Source: Bacillota bacterium (GTDB lineage Bacteria > Bacillota > Clostridia > Lachnospirales > Lachnospiraceae). From it: a stretch of 64,000 nucleotides of DNA. The stretch spans positions 62,001 to 126,000 of the forward strand of contig JAEZZQ010000007.1 in assembly GCA_023442465.1 (NCBI GenBank). The letters run 5' to 3'. Under the pieces are notes generated by a model. That model saw only the letters and a program-made list of their open reading frames with translations, searched no databases and was not told the DNA's origin. The first letter of the stretch is position 1, and each line of letters opens with the position of its first letter. A program made the position numbers and the translations under genes. Below, piece after piece: positions 41,502 to 50,823 of this stretch.

Positions 41502-44219
41502 ATGTTTGGAGATAATATGCTTTCTTTACATCAGAGAAAGAATCTGTTAAATGCAGATGTCTATCAATACAATACTCTGTCTGATGGAGTCAAAAGAATT
41601 TATACGAATGATGACGAATTAGTTCAATATGGTGACAGAGGCATCCTCGATCCTAATGATGTCTCATTTTTCGGTCTGTTTATTAACGGAGTACTGCAGC
41701 CAAAAGTTAACTATGAAATCCAAAAAGGCCTTCTCCTTCTCAAAACGGAAGATGTCCCTATAAAGGATTCTACCATTATTATCTCTTTCATTACTCTTGA
41801 AGATAAAAGTGCAAAAGCAACGAAACTTAATTCCGCTCTGGTTGAAGGTATCCTTCCTTCAGGAGTAATTTCCGGCGGTCCTGCAACAGATATAGATATT
41901 TATGTACAGGATAACCTGAGCAACTGCCTTCATCTGGAAAGCACTCCTTTGTGCGGTCCTGCATATATTCCCTCAGGTTGTAACGGAACTTGGGAATTCA
42001 CCTTAACAATAAGTAATATAAGCCATATACCCATCACAAATATTGTTATAACAAATACGATTCTATTGGATTTAATCACTAATATTGAAAATACCTCTGT
42101 CTCCTGCGGAAGTATATTGATAAAGGATGGGGTAATTACCTGGGATATCGAAACTCTGGACCTATGCGAATCCGCCACTGCTGCTTTTAGAGCAGAGGGT
42201 TTCTTTCAAGTGGAGGGAACTCGTTGTATTGGCAGAAGCATGGCATATGGAAGTACCGTCTCAGGTTCTGTAAACACTGATATTATTTGCATAAACCCTG
42301 TCAATGTCAGTCGAGGATTAGGACTCACTCAAACCATTACCTCAGGTCCTGCAGAAGTAACTATTAATACAGCCAATACATGGAGGGTGGAAATAAAAAT
42401 ATCTAATCTTAGTGCGGATACTGTATGTGATATCCTAATAAGTGATATCTTGTTTATTGATCATATCAAATGTGTAAAAATCATCAGTATTTCTCATGGC
42501 ACAGTAAATATATCAGGCAATGAACTTCTTTGGAAAATTGACGTGCTAAGAGAATTAGATACTTCAGTTCTTATGGTAGATATCATAGGCTGCTTCTGCC
42601 TGAACGGATTTAAAACTCTGGGTATTGCCTTAGGCGTAGGGCATATGAATACCGGAAAAATTTTTTCTAACCTTTCTCAGGATTTTCAGATCGTAGTTTC
42701 TCCAAAGAGAAATATAGCAAAAAAGAAATTGTTATTACAGACCCGTGTTTTTAATAAATCTATGAAGACATTCTTAGGCCATCCTAAAAAATGGACTTTC
42801 TCTCTCAATATTACTAACACAAACAATGAAATTATGAGAAATCTCATTGTCATAGACTATATTCTTTTAGATGAAGTTAAGAACATCACGATTAGATCTG
42901 TAACATCAGGCAAAATATCAATCTCTGATAATTCTATTATATGGAAGATCGAAAGGCTTTTGCCCTGTGAAACTTTGACTGCTATTATCGAAGTTGATGG
43001 TTTATTCAATGCCGCAGGATGCCGCTCACTAAGCAGAGCTATTGCCGGCGGCTCAGATTCGAATTCATGTATCATCTCCAATATAACTTCGGGATGTCCC
43101 GTCAAAGTTTTTTCCCGATGCGAACATGCAGCGCCTATTAGAATAAATCCCTGTTTTCTAGTATATGCCTTTATGATTATCAGCGCCGTAAGCAGGGTTC
43201 AACAGCTCCTCTTTTACTTGGACTATTTAGAAACTTTTGCCTGCAGCAATCCGGTTATCAACCCCGCATATGATATTTTTGAACTGAAGAAGTGTCTCAA
43301 TTTCCTGCTGTCGGAAAGGTTATTATCTGTTCACGACAGGCCAGCCGGTGTTCATAGGAATAATGATTGTCCTGATATCTTTGGTGATCTAACGATTGAA
43401 AAATATATTGTATCAGGCCCTTTGGAAATTAATGCAAATAAAATAAATACTTGGCGAGTTGAAATTAGAATATCCAATCGCGGGTATGGCCCGGTTCATA
43501 ATATTGTCATGACCGATACCATACTATTAGATGATTTGACTTGTTTTAACCCCATAAGCTTTACCAAAGGTACTATATCTCAAAAAGACAATATAATAAC
43601 CTGGGATATCGGAACCTTAAATTCCAGGAATACAGTGGTATTGCTGGCAGAAATCACCGGCTCTTTTCATAAGAAAAATAATAAAATTCTCAATGTTTCC
43701 GATTATCAATATAATACCGTTTCAAATGGCATTAAAAAAGAGTTTACAGATATGGATGAATTATTAATATATGGGGACTATGGTATCCCTGACCCAAAGG
43801 ATATATCCTTCTTTAACCTCTATATTAATGGGGTATTACAGCCGGAGACTAATTATTCTGTCGAAACCGGGCTTCTAACCCTAACTATAGCTGAACCACC
43901 GCAAAAAAATGTGCCCATTATTCTTGAATATTTAGTAATCAAAGGCGATAACAATCAACTGATCAAGGCGGAAACCTATCAGTATAATACTTTGTCAAAC
44001 GGAGGAAAAACTTATACCGATGCAGATGAATTAACGGTTTACGGAGACCGGGGGATTCTTGACCCTAATCAAACTTCTTATAATAACCTTTTTGTGAATG
44101 GTGTCATTCAGCCAAGTGTCAATTATGCCATTGAGCGTGGAATCCTTACATTGACAGTCGCACTTGCTCCAATGGAAGAATCTCCTATTCTGGTAAGATT
44201 TGTTTCTCTATATTTATAA
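41502..44219 (+). CDS. large repeat protein: three DUF4183 units and four DUF11-like units
   Basis: The ~905-residue protein is built from modules. One DUF4183 unit is near the N terminus (about 18-105: VYQYNTLSDGVKRIYTND, YGDRGILDP, LFINGVLQP) and two are at the C terminus (about 735-905: DYQYNTVSNGIKK..., ETYQYNTLSNGGKTY...). Between them are four DUF11-like beta domains with recurring WTF/WRVEI.ISN, ILLD and ITWDI motifs (about 130-250, 260-375, 400-520, 630-730). A ~90-residue insert with a hydrophobic stretch (FLVYAFMIISAVSRV) lies at about 545-630. No signal peptide or LPXTG is seen. I chose ATG 41502 after GAGGGCGG. Surface-layer or spore-coat role is inferred. Confidence 0.82.
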   Translation: MFGDNMLSLHQRKNLLNADVYQYNTLSDGVKRIYTNDDELVQYGDRGILDPNDVSFFGLFINGVLQPKVNYEIQKGLLLLKTEDVPIKDSTIIISFITLEDKSAKATKLNSALVEGILPSGVISGGPATDIDIYVQDNLSNCLHLESTPLCGPAYIPSGCNGTWEFTLTISNISHIPITNIVITNTILLDLITNIENTSVSCGSILIKDGVITWDIETLDLCESATAAFRAEGFFQVEGTRCIGRSMAYGSTVSGSVNTDIICINPVNVSRGLGLTQTITSGPAEVTINTANTWRVEIKISNLSADTVCDILISDILFIDHIKCVKIISISHGTVNISGNELLWKIDVLRELDTSVLMVDIIGCFCLNGFKTLGIALGVGHMNTGKIFSNLSQDFQIVVSPKRNIAKKKLLLQTRVFNKSMKTFLGHPKKWTFSLNITNTNNEIMRNLIVIDYILLDEVKNITIRSVTSGKISISDNSIIWKIERLLPCETLTAIIEVDGLFNAAGCRSLSRAIAGGSDSNSCIISNITSGCPVKVFSRCEHAAPIRINPCFLVYAFMIISAVSRVQQLLFYLDYLETFACSNPVINPAYDIFELKKCLNFLLSERLLSVHDRPAGVHRNNDCPDIFGDLTIEKYIVSGPLEINANKINTWRVEIRISNRGYGPVHNIVMTDTILLDDLTCFNPISFTKGTISQKDNIITWDIGTLNSRNTVVLLAEITGSFHKKNNKILNVSDYQYNTVSNGIKKEFTDMDELLIYGDYGIPDPKDISFFNLYINGVLQPETNYSVETGLLTLTIAEPPQKNVPIILEYLVIKGDNNQLIKAETYQYNTLSNGGKTYTDADELTVYGDRGILDPNQTSYNNLFVNGVIQPSVNYAIERGILTLTVALAPMEESPILVRFVSLYL

Positions 44220-44297
44220 AGATATTTATAAAAAAATTAAATTATTATTTAGCCAAATATATACAAATAACATTTCTCAAAAAAATTCATATAATAT

Positions 44298-44325
44298 AGA
44301 AGCAGTAAAGCTGCTTCTATAAAAA
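44298..44325 (+). terminator. terminator after the large repeat protein
   Basis: AGAAGCAG pairs with CTGCTTCT, followed by ATAAAAA; the stem is short but well placed 80 bp after the stop. T-richness is weak. Confidence 0.5.
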
Positions 44326-44425
44326 GCGTTGTTTTTGCACCGTCAATCTTGATATAGGAACATGTTTTTAGTTTTCTATAATATAAATTATATGGCCTTT
44401 AAAATATCTTGACAGGAGTTTATTC

Positions 44426-44797
44426 ATGGGAAGTAATACAAAACTGATGAGTATCGTTTTTAATTTAGAAGATCCCATATTTACAAGGGAATATCCATCT
44501 GATATTGTCTTGTTTCGAACCTTTACTACACTTCAGACCAATACAACTATATGGACACCCGGAACTAATAAAAGCATTTTCCTCACTGCATTGCAGGTTT
44601 CTGCTCCTGCCCCGCTGGTCGTCCAATTAAACAGAGGAAATAATGCTGCCTTTATGTCAATAGCTCTTACCAGTACCCTTGCCACTTATGGTTTAAGCTT
44701 TCCCTCACCAATTGAATTTAATCCTGATGAGATAATCTCTATTACAACCAGCACAGCAGGAACAGTCAATATTACCCTTTTAGGCTATGAGTTTTAA
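44426..44797 (+). CDS. hypothetical beta-rich protein of the surface cluster, short paralogue
   Basis: The 123-residue protein has no signal peptide or membrane helix and is rich in Thr, Ser and beta-branched residues. Its core (TIWTPGTNKSIFLTALQVSAPAPLVVQL ... SFPSPIEFNPDEIISI ... NITLLGYEF) aligns over its length with the first ~125 residues of the next gene. GACAGGAGTTTATTC precedes the ATG. It is the third same-strand gene of the cluster and 33 bp before its paralogue. No known domain was recognised. Confidence 0.7.
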   Translation: MGSNTKLMSIVFNLEDPIFTREYPSDIVLFRTFTTLQTNTTIWTPGTNKSIFLTALQVSAPAPLVVQLNRGNNAAFMSIALTSTLATYGLSFPSPIEFNPDEIISITTSTAGTVNITLLGYEF

Positions 44798-44830
44798 TGC
44801 ATTGGCAGGAAATCCAAGGAGAGCTATATA

Positions 44831-45721
44831 ATGAAACATAATATTCAAGTTAAGAACAGCATACGGGCATCAAACCAGCAAATACTATTAGCTATTAAAA
44901 AAAGTTCTGATGTCATCAATTATTATAGCTTAGGTATACAACCTTCAAAAACAATTCTCTGGACACCGGAGCCACAAAAAAGTATTTATCTCACCTCTGT
45001 TCAAGTATCTGCTCCATTAGCAGTATCAATTTTATTAAGTGATGATGATATCAATTTTTTATCTCTGAAAATAACACAACCTTTTAGTACGGTAAGCCGA
45101 GCCTTTCCTTCACCTTTCAAGCTTACAACCGGCAATTCCCTTATGTTGAGTACTTCTGATGAGGAAATATCATGTAATATTTATGGTGCTGCAACCTCTG
45201 CTCAAGTTGCCTACAATGGCAGAAGTGATTTCACTAATGTTAATAATGCAATAGGCCTTTCCAACGGGACACTGGCTTCTCTAAGCTCAGCCCTGCTTAA
45301 CCAAACCAGGGGAAGACTTGTCTTAGGATATAGCATGTTACCAACACAATACCAGTATTTAGAGATTGAACAGGTTATCATAAAATATTATTGCCGCCTT
45401 AATCTGACTCTTGCTGTAGGTGTCAGTTCCATGATTCTTTATTGGCGGCCAAATACCCAGGTGGATTGGACTCAATTGCAAGAAATAAGTCTGTCTATCA
45501 TAGGATCTGCAAATTATTTGACCAACCCGATCCAATATGATATTACAGATACGGTACTGGGAGCCTCTGATCCTTGGGCGGTAATCAATAACTTACAAAC
45601 ATCTTTTGTAGGAACACATACCGGTCTTGGCGTTGGAAATACTGTGCAGTTAGATGCCATAGAAATTCAAATCTGCATGTCAGGCAAGAATCAAATTACG
45701 GTTTTCGGATATGAAGCTTAG
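44831..45721 (+). CDS. hypothetical beta-rich protein of the surface cluster, long paralogue
   Basis: The 296-residue protein starts with a copy of the neighbouring short protein (ILWTPEPQKSIYLTSVQVSAPLAVSIL ... FPSPFKLTTGNSLML) and adds a second domain of about 165 residues (NGRSDFTNVNNAIGLSNGTLASLSSALL ... LDAIEIQICMSGKNQITVFGYE) that looks like a jelly-roll carbohydrate-binding fold. It has no signal peptide. AAGGAGAGCTATATA precedes the ATG. The shared unit suggests joint assembly with the short paralogue. It faces the amine oxidase gene, ending 8 bp from it. Confidence 0.7.
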   Translation: MKHNIQVKNSIRASNQQILLAIKKSSDVINYYSLGIQPSKTILWTPEPQKSIYLTSVQVSAPLAVSILLSDDDINFLSLKITQPFSTVSRAFPSPFKLTTGNSLMLSTSDEEISCNIYGAATSAQVAYNGRSDFTNVNNAIGLSNGTLASLSSALLNQTRGRLVLGYSMLPTQYQYLEIEQVIIKYYCRLNLTLAVGVSSMILYWRPNTQVDWTQLQEISLSIIGSANYLTNPIQYDITDTVLGASDPWAVINNLQTSFVGTHTGLGVGNTVQLDAIEIQICMSGKNQITVFGYEA

Positions 45722-45729
45722 TTTTACCG

Positions 45730-47406
45730 CTATACCAGATTCATCGCCAGTGTATTAGCTGCCAGCATACCGCTGTATAAGGATCCCTGCATCCAGCCAT
45801 GCTTTACAGAAGTATGTTCTCCGGCAAAAAATACACGGTTATTATATTCCGGTTCAAGGATAGTATGGGCGAAATTTATTTTTTGACCGGGAAGATCTAC
45901 AGAAAATGCTCCTCGAAACCACTGCTGCTGGTTCCAATCTACCATTTTATGATCTTTCACAATTGAATCCAAGAAATTCTCCGGCAGTCCGTGTACCTCT
46001 TCCACATTTCTCTTAACCAGCAAGAACTTCCTTCTTTCGCTTTGATTCGCAACTCGTATGGAATCCTGATTTACGTTATAAGAGGAAACCAATACACCCG
46101 GTTCTAATGGCGAACAGGAAGAGGTCTCCATACACTGGATATGATCGGAGGGATATATAATGGACTGAATCGGCAGATCAGTAAAAGAAATACCTCCATT
46201 CATCCTTCCATATACCGTATTTTCCTCCCAAAAACGCCGGTTACAGAAAAACGCCGCCTTAAAGGAATCCGAGTAAAATAATTCCCGGATAGCCTGCATT
46301 TTCTGATTCCTGAAAAATGGTTTAATATCTATTTCCCGTAATGTAGAAAATGGGATGGCACAGATAACATAGTCAAATTCTTCATATATATTTGTCTTAC
46401 AAGTGCTATTATACCTGAGAATAACTTTACTTTCAGAGGAATTCTGATAAATACCAGTTATATTATGGCCGAAGTTGATCTTAACATTCCCAAGCAAATC
46501 CGATGCAATATCATATTCTCTCGGTTCGCGGGAGATAAGCGAATTATAAAAGGCACAGGGGAGGTTGATCATACCTCCGGCTATTCGGTAAGTATTCAGG
46601 TAATCCATGGAATATAACTCCTGTAGGGGTTCACCGTAACTGGTATTAAGCAGTCCTCCGGTCAGAGAGTCCGTACTGGCTATTAAATTTATGGCGTCCT
46701 GGCTTAAACCGAGCATCTCCAATATCTCTCTTATACTGTTGTTTAAATAGAAGGAATACTCCGGTGAATACGCCGGCAGAATCTGCAGCAATTCTCTCCG
46801 GATATCCGGAGGCAGTCTTAGTAAAACAGAATCAAAAGCATAGGCATTTAACTCCGGCCATGGCAAAGACTTTTCATAAGCAGTAAGATTAAATAAGGGA
46901 TATAAATATTTTGTTATATTCTCCCCGTTCCGATCTCTCCGTATTCTGGTGTTATGAACGTATATAAAATTGTTGGGAAAAGGTGAAGTAATTGAAATGG
47001 TATTCAGATGCAGCAAATTTATATAATGCCAGGTTGTACCATGGGACAGGGGAATTCTCATAGGACCAAATTCTCCGTAATACCGCCTGTCCTGATCAAA
47101 ATAGTAAGTATACACCCTTCCGCCTATGCGGTCTTCCATGGCATCATACAGAGTAATCTCCGCTCCAATCTTTCTTAACTCAAAGGCCGCGGATAAACCT
47201 GCCAGACCTGCACCTATTATGCCTATTTTAAGGTTTTTATGTGATCCGGGAGCAGCATAGGAGGTAATATCAGGCGGAGGATTTAATAGTTCAACTACAT
47301 TTTCAAAGTCTTCCGGCCGGCCGGCGTTTGTAAAAGCATTTCTTAATATTTCATATCTTGTGGAATCACTTGGATTCGTCAGATAATTAGCTGTTTGATC
47401 AGACAT
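45730..47406 (-). CDS. flavin-containing amine oxidase (L-amino acid/monoamine oxidase family)
   Basis: The 558-residue protein has an FAD dinucleotide fold at residues about 60-95 (IGIIGAGLAGLSAAFELRKIGAEITLYDA, RIGGRVYTY) and the C-terminal FAD closing motif VFFAGEHTSVKHGWMQGSLYSGMLAA. GEFGPMRIP matches the L-amino acid oxidase subgroup. It should oxidise an amine or amino acid to the imine with release of hydrogen peroxide, which is odd for a presumed anaerobe. There is a ~55-residue leader with no signal peptide. GAAAGG lies 9 nt before the ATG. It converges on the surface cluster. Confidence 0.85.
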   Translation of the reverse strand: MSDQTANYLTNPSDSTRYEILRNAFTNAGRPEDFENVVELLNPPPDITSYAAPGSHKNLKIGIIGAGLAGLSAAFELRKIGAEITLYDAMEDRIGGRVYTYYFDQDRRYYGEFGPMRIPLSHGTTWHYINLLHLNTISITSPFPNNFIYVHNTRIRRDRNGENITKYLYPLFNLTAYEKSLPWPELNAYAFDSVLLRLPPDIRRELLQILPAYSPEYSFYLNNSIREILEMLGLSQDAINLIASTDSLTGGLLNTSYGEPLQELYSMDYLNTYRIAGGMINLPCAFYNSLISREPREYDIASDLLGNVKINFGHNITGIYQNSSESKVILRYNSTCKTNIYEEFDYVICAIPFSTLREIDIKPFFRNQKMQAIRELFYSDSFKAAFFCNRRFWEENTVYGRMNGGISFTDLPIQSIIYPSDHIQCMETSSCSPLEPGVLVSSYNVNQDSIRVANQSERRKFLLVKRNVEEVHGLPENFLDSIVKDHKMVDWNQQQWFRGAFSVDLPGQKINFAHTILEPEYNNRVFFAGEHTSVKHGWMQGSLYSGMLAANTLAMNLV

Positions 47407-47814
47407 ATAAGAATGCCTTTCATTAATTCTCTTGTTGTAAATGTATTATCTGAACTTTGAAAATATACTTGATGAAAACCAATTTAAAGGAAATTCAGTT
47501 ACTTAAACTTAAAAATTACTGTGAACGTAACTTAAATCATATATAGTCAAAAATACGTCGCTCTTATATAGAAACAGGATTTTAAAGAAAGGCCGCTGAG
47601 ATGAAATAATTCATGATTTATAAGGCTTTTTCTTTCTCATAACAGAACCGATCAAAACCGATCAAATTTCCCGTTCTATTAATTCTAACGCTTCTACCCA
47701 ATCAATTTCAGGATTTTATCCAGGCAATATTCTTTTACAACTCGTTCGGCCAGCTGCTTATAACGCTATAATCCCCAAACAAAAATATCCTGCCATTGCA
47801 TCCATAATATCATA
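47407..47814. other. intergenic stretch with gene scraps
   Basis: On the minus strand 47662-47716 read NPEIDWVEALELIEREI and a stop, a helical coding-like scrap in a frame broken further upstream. A TTACTGTGAACGTAAC word at about 47517 resembles the dispersed repeats. No intact gene is seen. Confidence 0.35.
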
Positions 47815-48061
47815 TTGTTTTGTATAGAAAAGAGTTCTCATTTATTTCAGCAAGCAAATGATATCCGCCTATGCAATACCTTCATTGTCCGCTGCGATTT
47901 AATAAGAACCCTTTGCCGCGCTGACGTGGATTTTCGCGGCCTTCAAGTTTTTTTCTCATCCAGCCAACAATCAAAGTCGCTGTATGCTTATCTATCCTTC
48001 TACCAAACAATTTTATTAAATGGTATAAATGGTGAAAAAAGGTTTTCATATAGCTAGCATA
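47815..48061 (-). pseudogene. RelE/ParE-type toxin relic
   Basis: The frame reads RRIDKHTATLIVGWMRKKLEG, then ENPRQRGKGF...NRSGQ, hits TGA at the position where RelE proteins have Trp (SGQWRYRIGDYR), and continues in the same frame as RYCIGGYHLLAEINENS. This is the RelE core with one nonsense change and decay at both ends. No antitoxin gene is present upstream; the cupin gene ends there instead. Confidence 0.6.
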
Positions 48062-48072
48062 GAGATAAGCCA

Positions 48073-48420
48073 TTAGACATTTGCATCTGTTGCAAAGGCC
48101 TCTGAACCCATTGGTGAAATTGTAACATAAAGGCGCAAAACATCTTCGCCGGTATTGATAACCTGCAAGCTTTCCTGCCCATCAACCTGCATTAACTCGC
48201 CCGCTTGCAACGAGGTTTCATTGCCGTCCGTGACAACCTTGGCATTCCCCTCCATGACCTGCAGAAAAAGGGTTGATTCCAGATGTGTGTGTCCCGGCAG
48301 TATTTCCCCTTTTGCAATGTTCAGAACAAAGGCAATTACATTATCGCTTTTGAAAATCATCCGCTTGGCGATTTTCCCCTGAGGCTCATGAAAATAATCA
48401 TTAAAAATAAACTTGTTCAT
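48073..48420 (-). CDS. cupin domain protein
   Basis: The 115-residue protein is a single cupin barrel with the two metal motifs: PGHTHLESTLFLQVMEG (two His and a Glu) and the later ESLQVINTGEDVLRLYV, where the usual last His is replaced. Small cupins of this type act as sensors or detoxifying dioxygenase-like proteins. AAGGATTTATTT precedes the ATG. A perfect 20-bp palindrome 37 bp upstream suggests tight regulation by a dimeric regulator encoded elsewhere. Confidence 0.83.
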   Translation of the reverse strand: MNKFIFNDYFHEPQGKIAKRMIFKSDNVIAFVLNIAKGEILPGHTHLESTLFLQVMEGNAKVVTDGNETSLQAGELMQVDGQESLQVINTGEDVLRLYVTISPMGSEAFATDANV

Positions 48421-48456
48421 AAATAAATCCTTCTTTCATTTAATCTTAAACTTTAA

Positions 48457-48476
48457 TATGCCCCAATTGGGGCATA
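48457..48476 (-). promoter_or_regulatory. perfect 20-bp palindrome upstream of the cupin gene
   Basis: TATGCCCCAATTGGGGCATA is perfectly symmetrical and lies about 37 bp before the cupin start codon. No regulator gene is adjacent, so the binding protein is unknown. Confidence 0.75.
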
Positions 48477-48608
48477 TAATAACTAATTTCTTTTCTACAA
48501 AATGTTCAAATATTTGGAAGAAAATAACCAAAACAAATCACAATAAAAAAGTAGTTCAAGGTTACACATGAAAATCCACCATGGATGATAAGAACAAATT
48601 TGTTAAAC

Positions 48609-48770
48609 TGATTGATAAGCGGTATCATCAATTGGAATCTGTTGTCTATCGGTCATGACAACTATTCTCTCATATTCATCTATTATTTCTAATACGTTCA
48701 GCTCCGCTCCCTTATGGGAAGGACGTAAAATCGTCTCTATATATGCCAGCAGCAGTTATATACTGCATAA
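48609..48770 (-). pseudogene. coding relic, possibly YolD-like
   Basis: In one minus-strand frame 54 codons without a start read AYIETILRPSHKGAELNVL, EIIDEYERIVVMTDRQQIPIDD and stop. The EIIDEYERIVVMTDRQQIPIDD segment resembles the end of YolD-like proteins. Nothing else is seen in 48477-48775. Confidence 0.35.
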
Positions 48771-48775
48771 TGAAA

Positions 48776-50536
48776 TTATGTCATTGATACCTTCATTTTT
48801 TTAATAACATCTTCCAATGATTCCATCAAAACCTTTGCCTTCTCAAATTCATTCATTCGAAGCATATTTTGAATTCTGGTTTCTGTCTCTTTTTTCTCCT
48901 GCTCCAACAGCAAATAATCTTTGTCAAAATGATTGGCATAAATCATCTGCCGGAATTTACGGATGCTCATTCTGCGTACAGTATTATTTTCTACCAAAAG
49001 TACATAATCCATGCAATTAGCCACGGTATAATAATCATGGGACACCATAAGAATCGCTCCTTTATACTCTGAAATTGCCTGTTCCAATGCAATTTGCGCA
49101 TAAACATCCAAATGCCCTGTCGGTTCATCCAGCAGCAGGAAGTTGGCTTTTTCTAATGAGAGCACCGCTAATTGAAATAAATCTTTTTCTCCGCCGGATA
49201 ATTCCCTCACTCTCTGACCAAGAATTTCTCCTTCAAAACCATATTTTTTCAAATAGTTCTCTATATCATTTTCTCTGACAAACCCTTTTTCTTCGAAGAT
49301 TTCAAGCAACGTTTTCTCATCGTCATATAATGAACCCGTAATCTGAGAAAATATGCTGACCTTTGCATCTTCACTAATCCTGATTGTGTCTTTCTTATTT
49401 TCAAAGATATCATATAGCATTGTTGTTTTTCCTGTTCCATTACTTCCCACAATTGCTATATGCTCTCCATATTTCATTTCAAAATTCACATGCTCTAAAA
49501 GCTGCTCATCAAATGCAACACTATACTCCGTCAGCTCCAGAATATTTTCATCGGACACTTCGTCTTCATTTTCCAATTCAAAACAAATCTCCGGCTGTTT
49601 GATATCCACAAATGGCGCCTTTGTTTTCCTTGCTTTCAGCCGGTCCACCAAAGTCTGTCTTGCATGTACGGCTCTTCCAAGGGATGCGTTATCCATTGCC
49701 GACGCTTTCGCTCTGGATCTTTCCAGGATTTTACTCTGACGGTCAATCTCTTGCTGTTCTGTGGCAGCTGCTTCCTGTTTATCAATCTTCGTAGCAAGAA
49801 GTTCATACGTATATTCTGTATAGGTACCGTCAAATTCCTGAACATCCATATTTTCCATGTGAAGTATCTTATTAAAGCAATGGTTTAACAAATACCGGTT
49901 ATGCGTGATAATAAGAAGCGTTCCTTTGTGGGTATTAATCAGATCTCTTAACGCATTCAGATATTTAAAGTCCAAAAACACATCCGGTTCATCCATAATA
50001 AGGAACCCCGGACTCAACAGCATCTCTTTGATTACCTGCACGAGCTTAAACTCTCCTCCGCTCAGACTGCTGATTTTCTGTTCCTCTAACTTTTGCAGAT
50101 TAGCTAATTTTAATCGCTTCTTAATATTGACTTCATAAGAATCTCCATCAATCGCATTCCATTCATCCAGTTCTTTTTGATACTCCTCGAAGACTTTTTC
50201 CAAATCTGCAGCAGCTTCCATTTCCTTATAAAAAACAGATATTTTCTGCTCATGCTTTACAAACTCATCGCTGATATACTGAAACACGGTCATATCTTCT
50301 TTGGGATCTAATTGGGAAAATTGACTGACATATCCGATTCTGCTTGTGTTTCCAATTACTATTTTCCCATCATACAGATACTCTTCGGGGTGTATCAGTA
50401 AATTGAGCAACGTACTTTTTCCTGTACCATTTGTACCAATCAATGCGCAATGTACATTATCTTCTATTGTAAATGAAACTTTTTTATATAAATCCTTTTG
50501 TGGATATGAGTAGGATAAGTTTTGAACCTTAATCAT
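48776..50536 (-). CDS. ABC-F family ATPase (ribosome-associated)
   Basis: The 586-residue protein has two ABC domains and no membrane part. Domain 1: Walker A GTNGTGKST, signature SSLSGGEF, Walker B LIMDEPD. Domain 2: Walker A GSNGTGKTT, signature RELSGGEK, Walker B LLLDEPTGH. The interdomain linker (about 235-300, rich in Lys/Arg/Glu) would reach the ribosome. ABC-F proteins either protect the ribosome from antibiotics or tune translation; the short linker does not decide which. The ATG follows GGAGGTCATT and overlaps the end of a relic reading frame. Confidence 0.87.
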   Translation of the reverse strand: MIKVQNLSYSYPQKDLYKKVSFTIEDNVHCALIGTNGTGKSTLLNLLIHPEEYLYDGKIVIGNTSRIGYVSQFSQLDPKEDMTVFQYISDEFVKHEQKISVFYKEMEAAADLEKVFEEYQKELDEWNAIDGDSYEVNIKKRLKLANLQKLEEQKISSLSGGEFKLVQVIKEMLLSPGFLIMDEPDVFLDFKYLNALRDLINTHKGTLLIITHNRYLLNHCFNKILHMENMDVQEFDGTYTEYTYELLATKIDKQEAAATEQQEIDRQSKILERSRAKASAMDNASLGRAVHARQTLVDRLKARKTKAPFVDIKQPEICFELENEDEVSDENILELTEYSVAFDEQLLEHVNFEMKYGEHIAIVGSNGTGKTTMLYDIFENKKDTIRISEDAKVSIFSQITGSLYDDEKTLLEIFEEKGFVRENDIENYLKKYGFEGEILGQRVRELSGGEKDLFQLAVLSLEKANFLLLDEPTGHLDVYAQIALEQAISEYKGAILMVSHDYYTVANCMDYVLLVENNTVRRMSIRKFRQMIYANHFDKDYLLLEQEKKETETRIQNMLRMNEFEKAKVLMESLEDVIKKMKVSMT

Positions 50537-50740
50537 AATGACCTCCTATGGCATTTATTTTCAATATAATTTTATATGAGTCTTTCAAATAAAAGCAAAG
50601 AATAACCGAACAAATCACCGGCAATGCCACTATCCCGGCTCCCCAACTCTCCCTACTGGTTCCGGCAATAATTCCCGCAATCAAAGATTCGATGGCAACA
50701 AGAATAAACCCGCTTCGTGTACTCTCATCTCTATATCTGT
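50526..50740 (-). pseudogene. 3' relic of a small membrane protein
   Basis: An open frame of about 72 codons without a start reads GDYRYRDESTRSGFILVAIE, then a helix SLIAGIIAG and a second helix (GIVALPVICSVILCFYL), ending with a stop that overlaps the ABC-F start codon. The reading frame is closed by TAA just upstream. I take it as the preserved tail of a gene that used to precede the ABC-F gene. Confidence 0.4.
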
Positions 50741-50823
50741 AATCTCCTTATCAGATCCATTTTCTCGCTTTTTAGAATACCATCTTTTAAAAATAACATC
50801 AAATCAATATCTTATTCTTTGTT

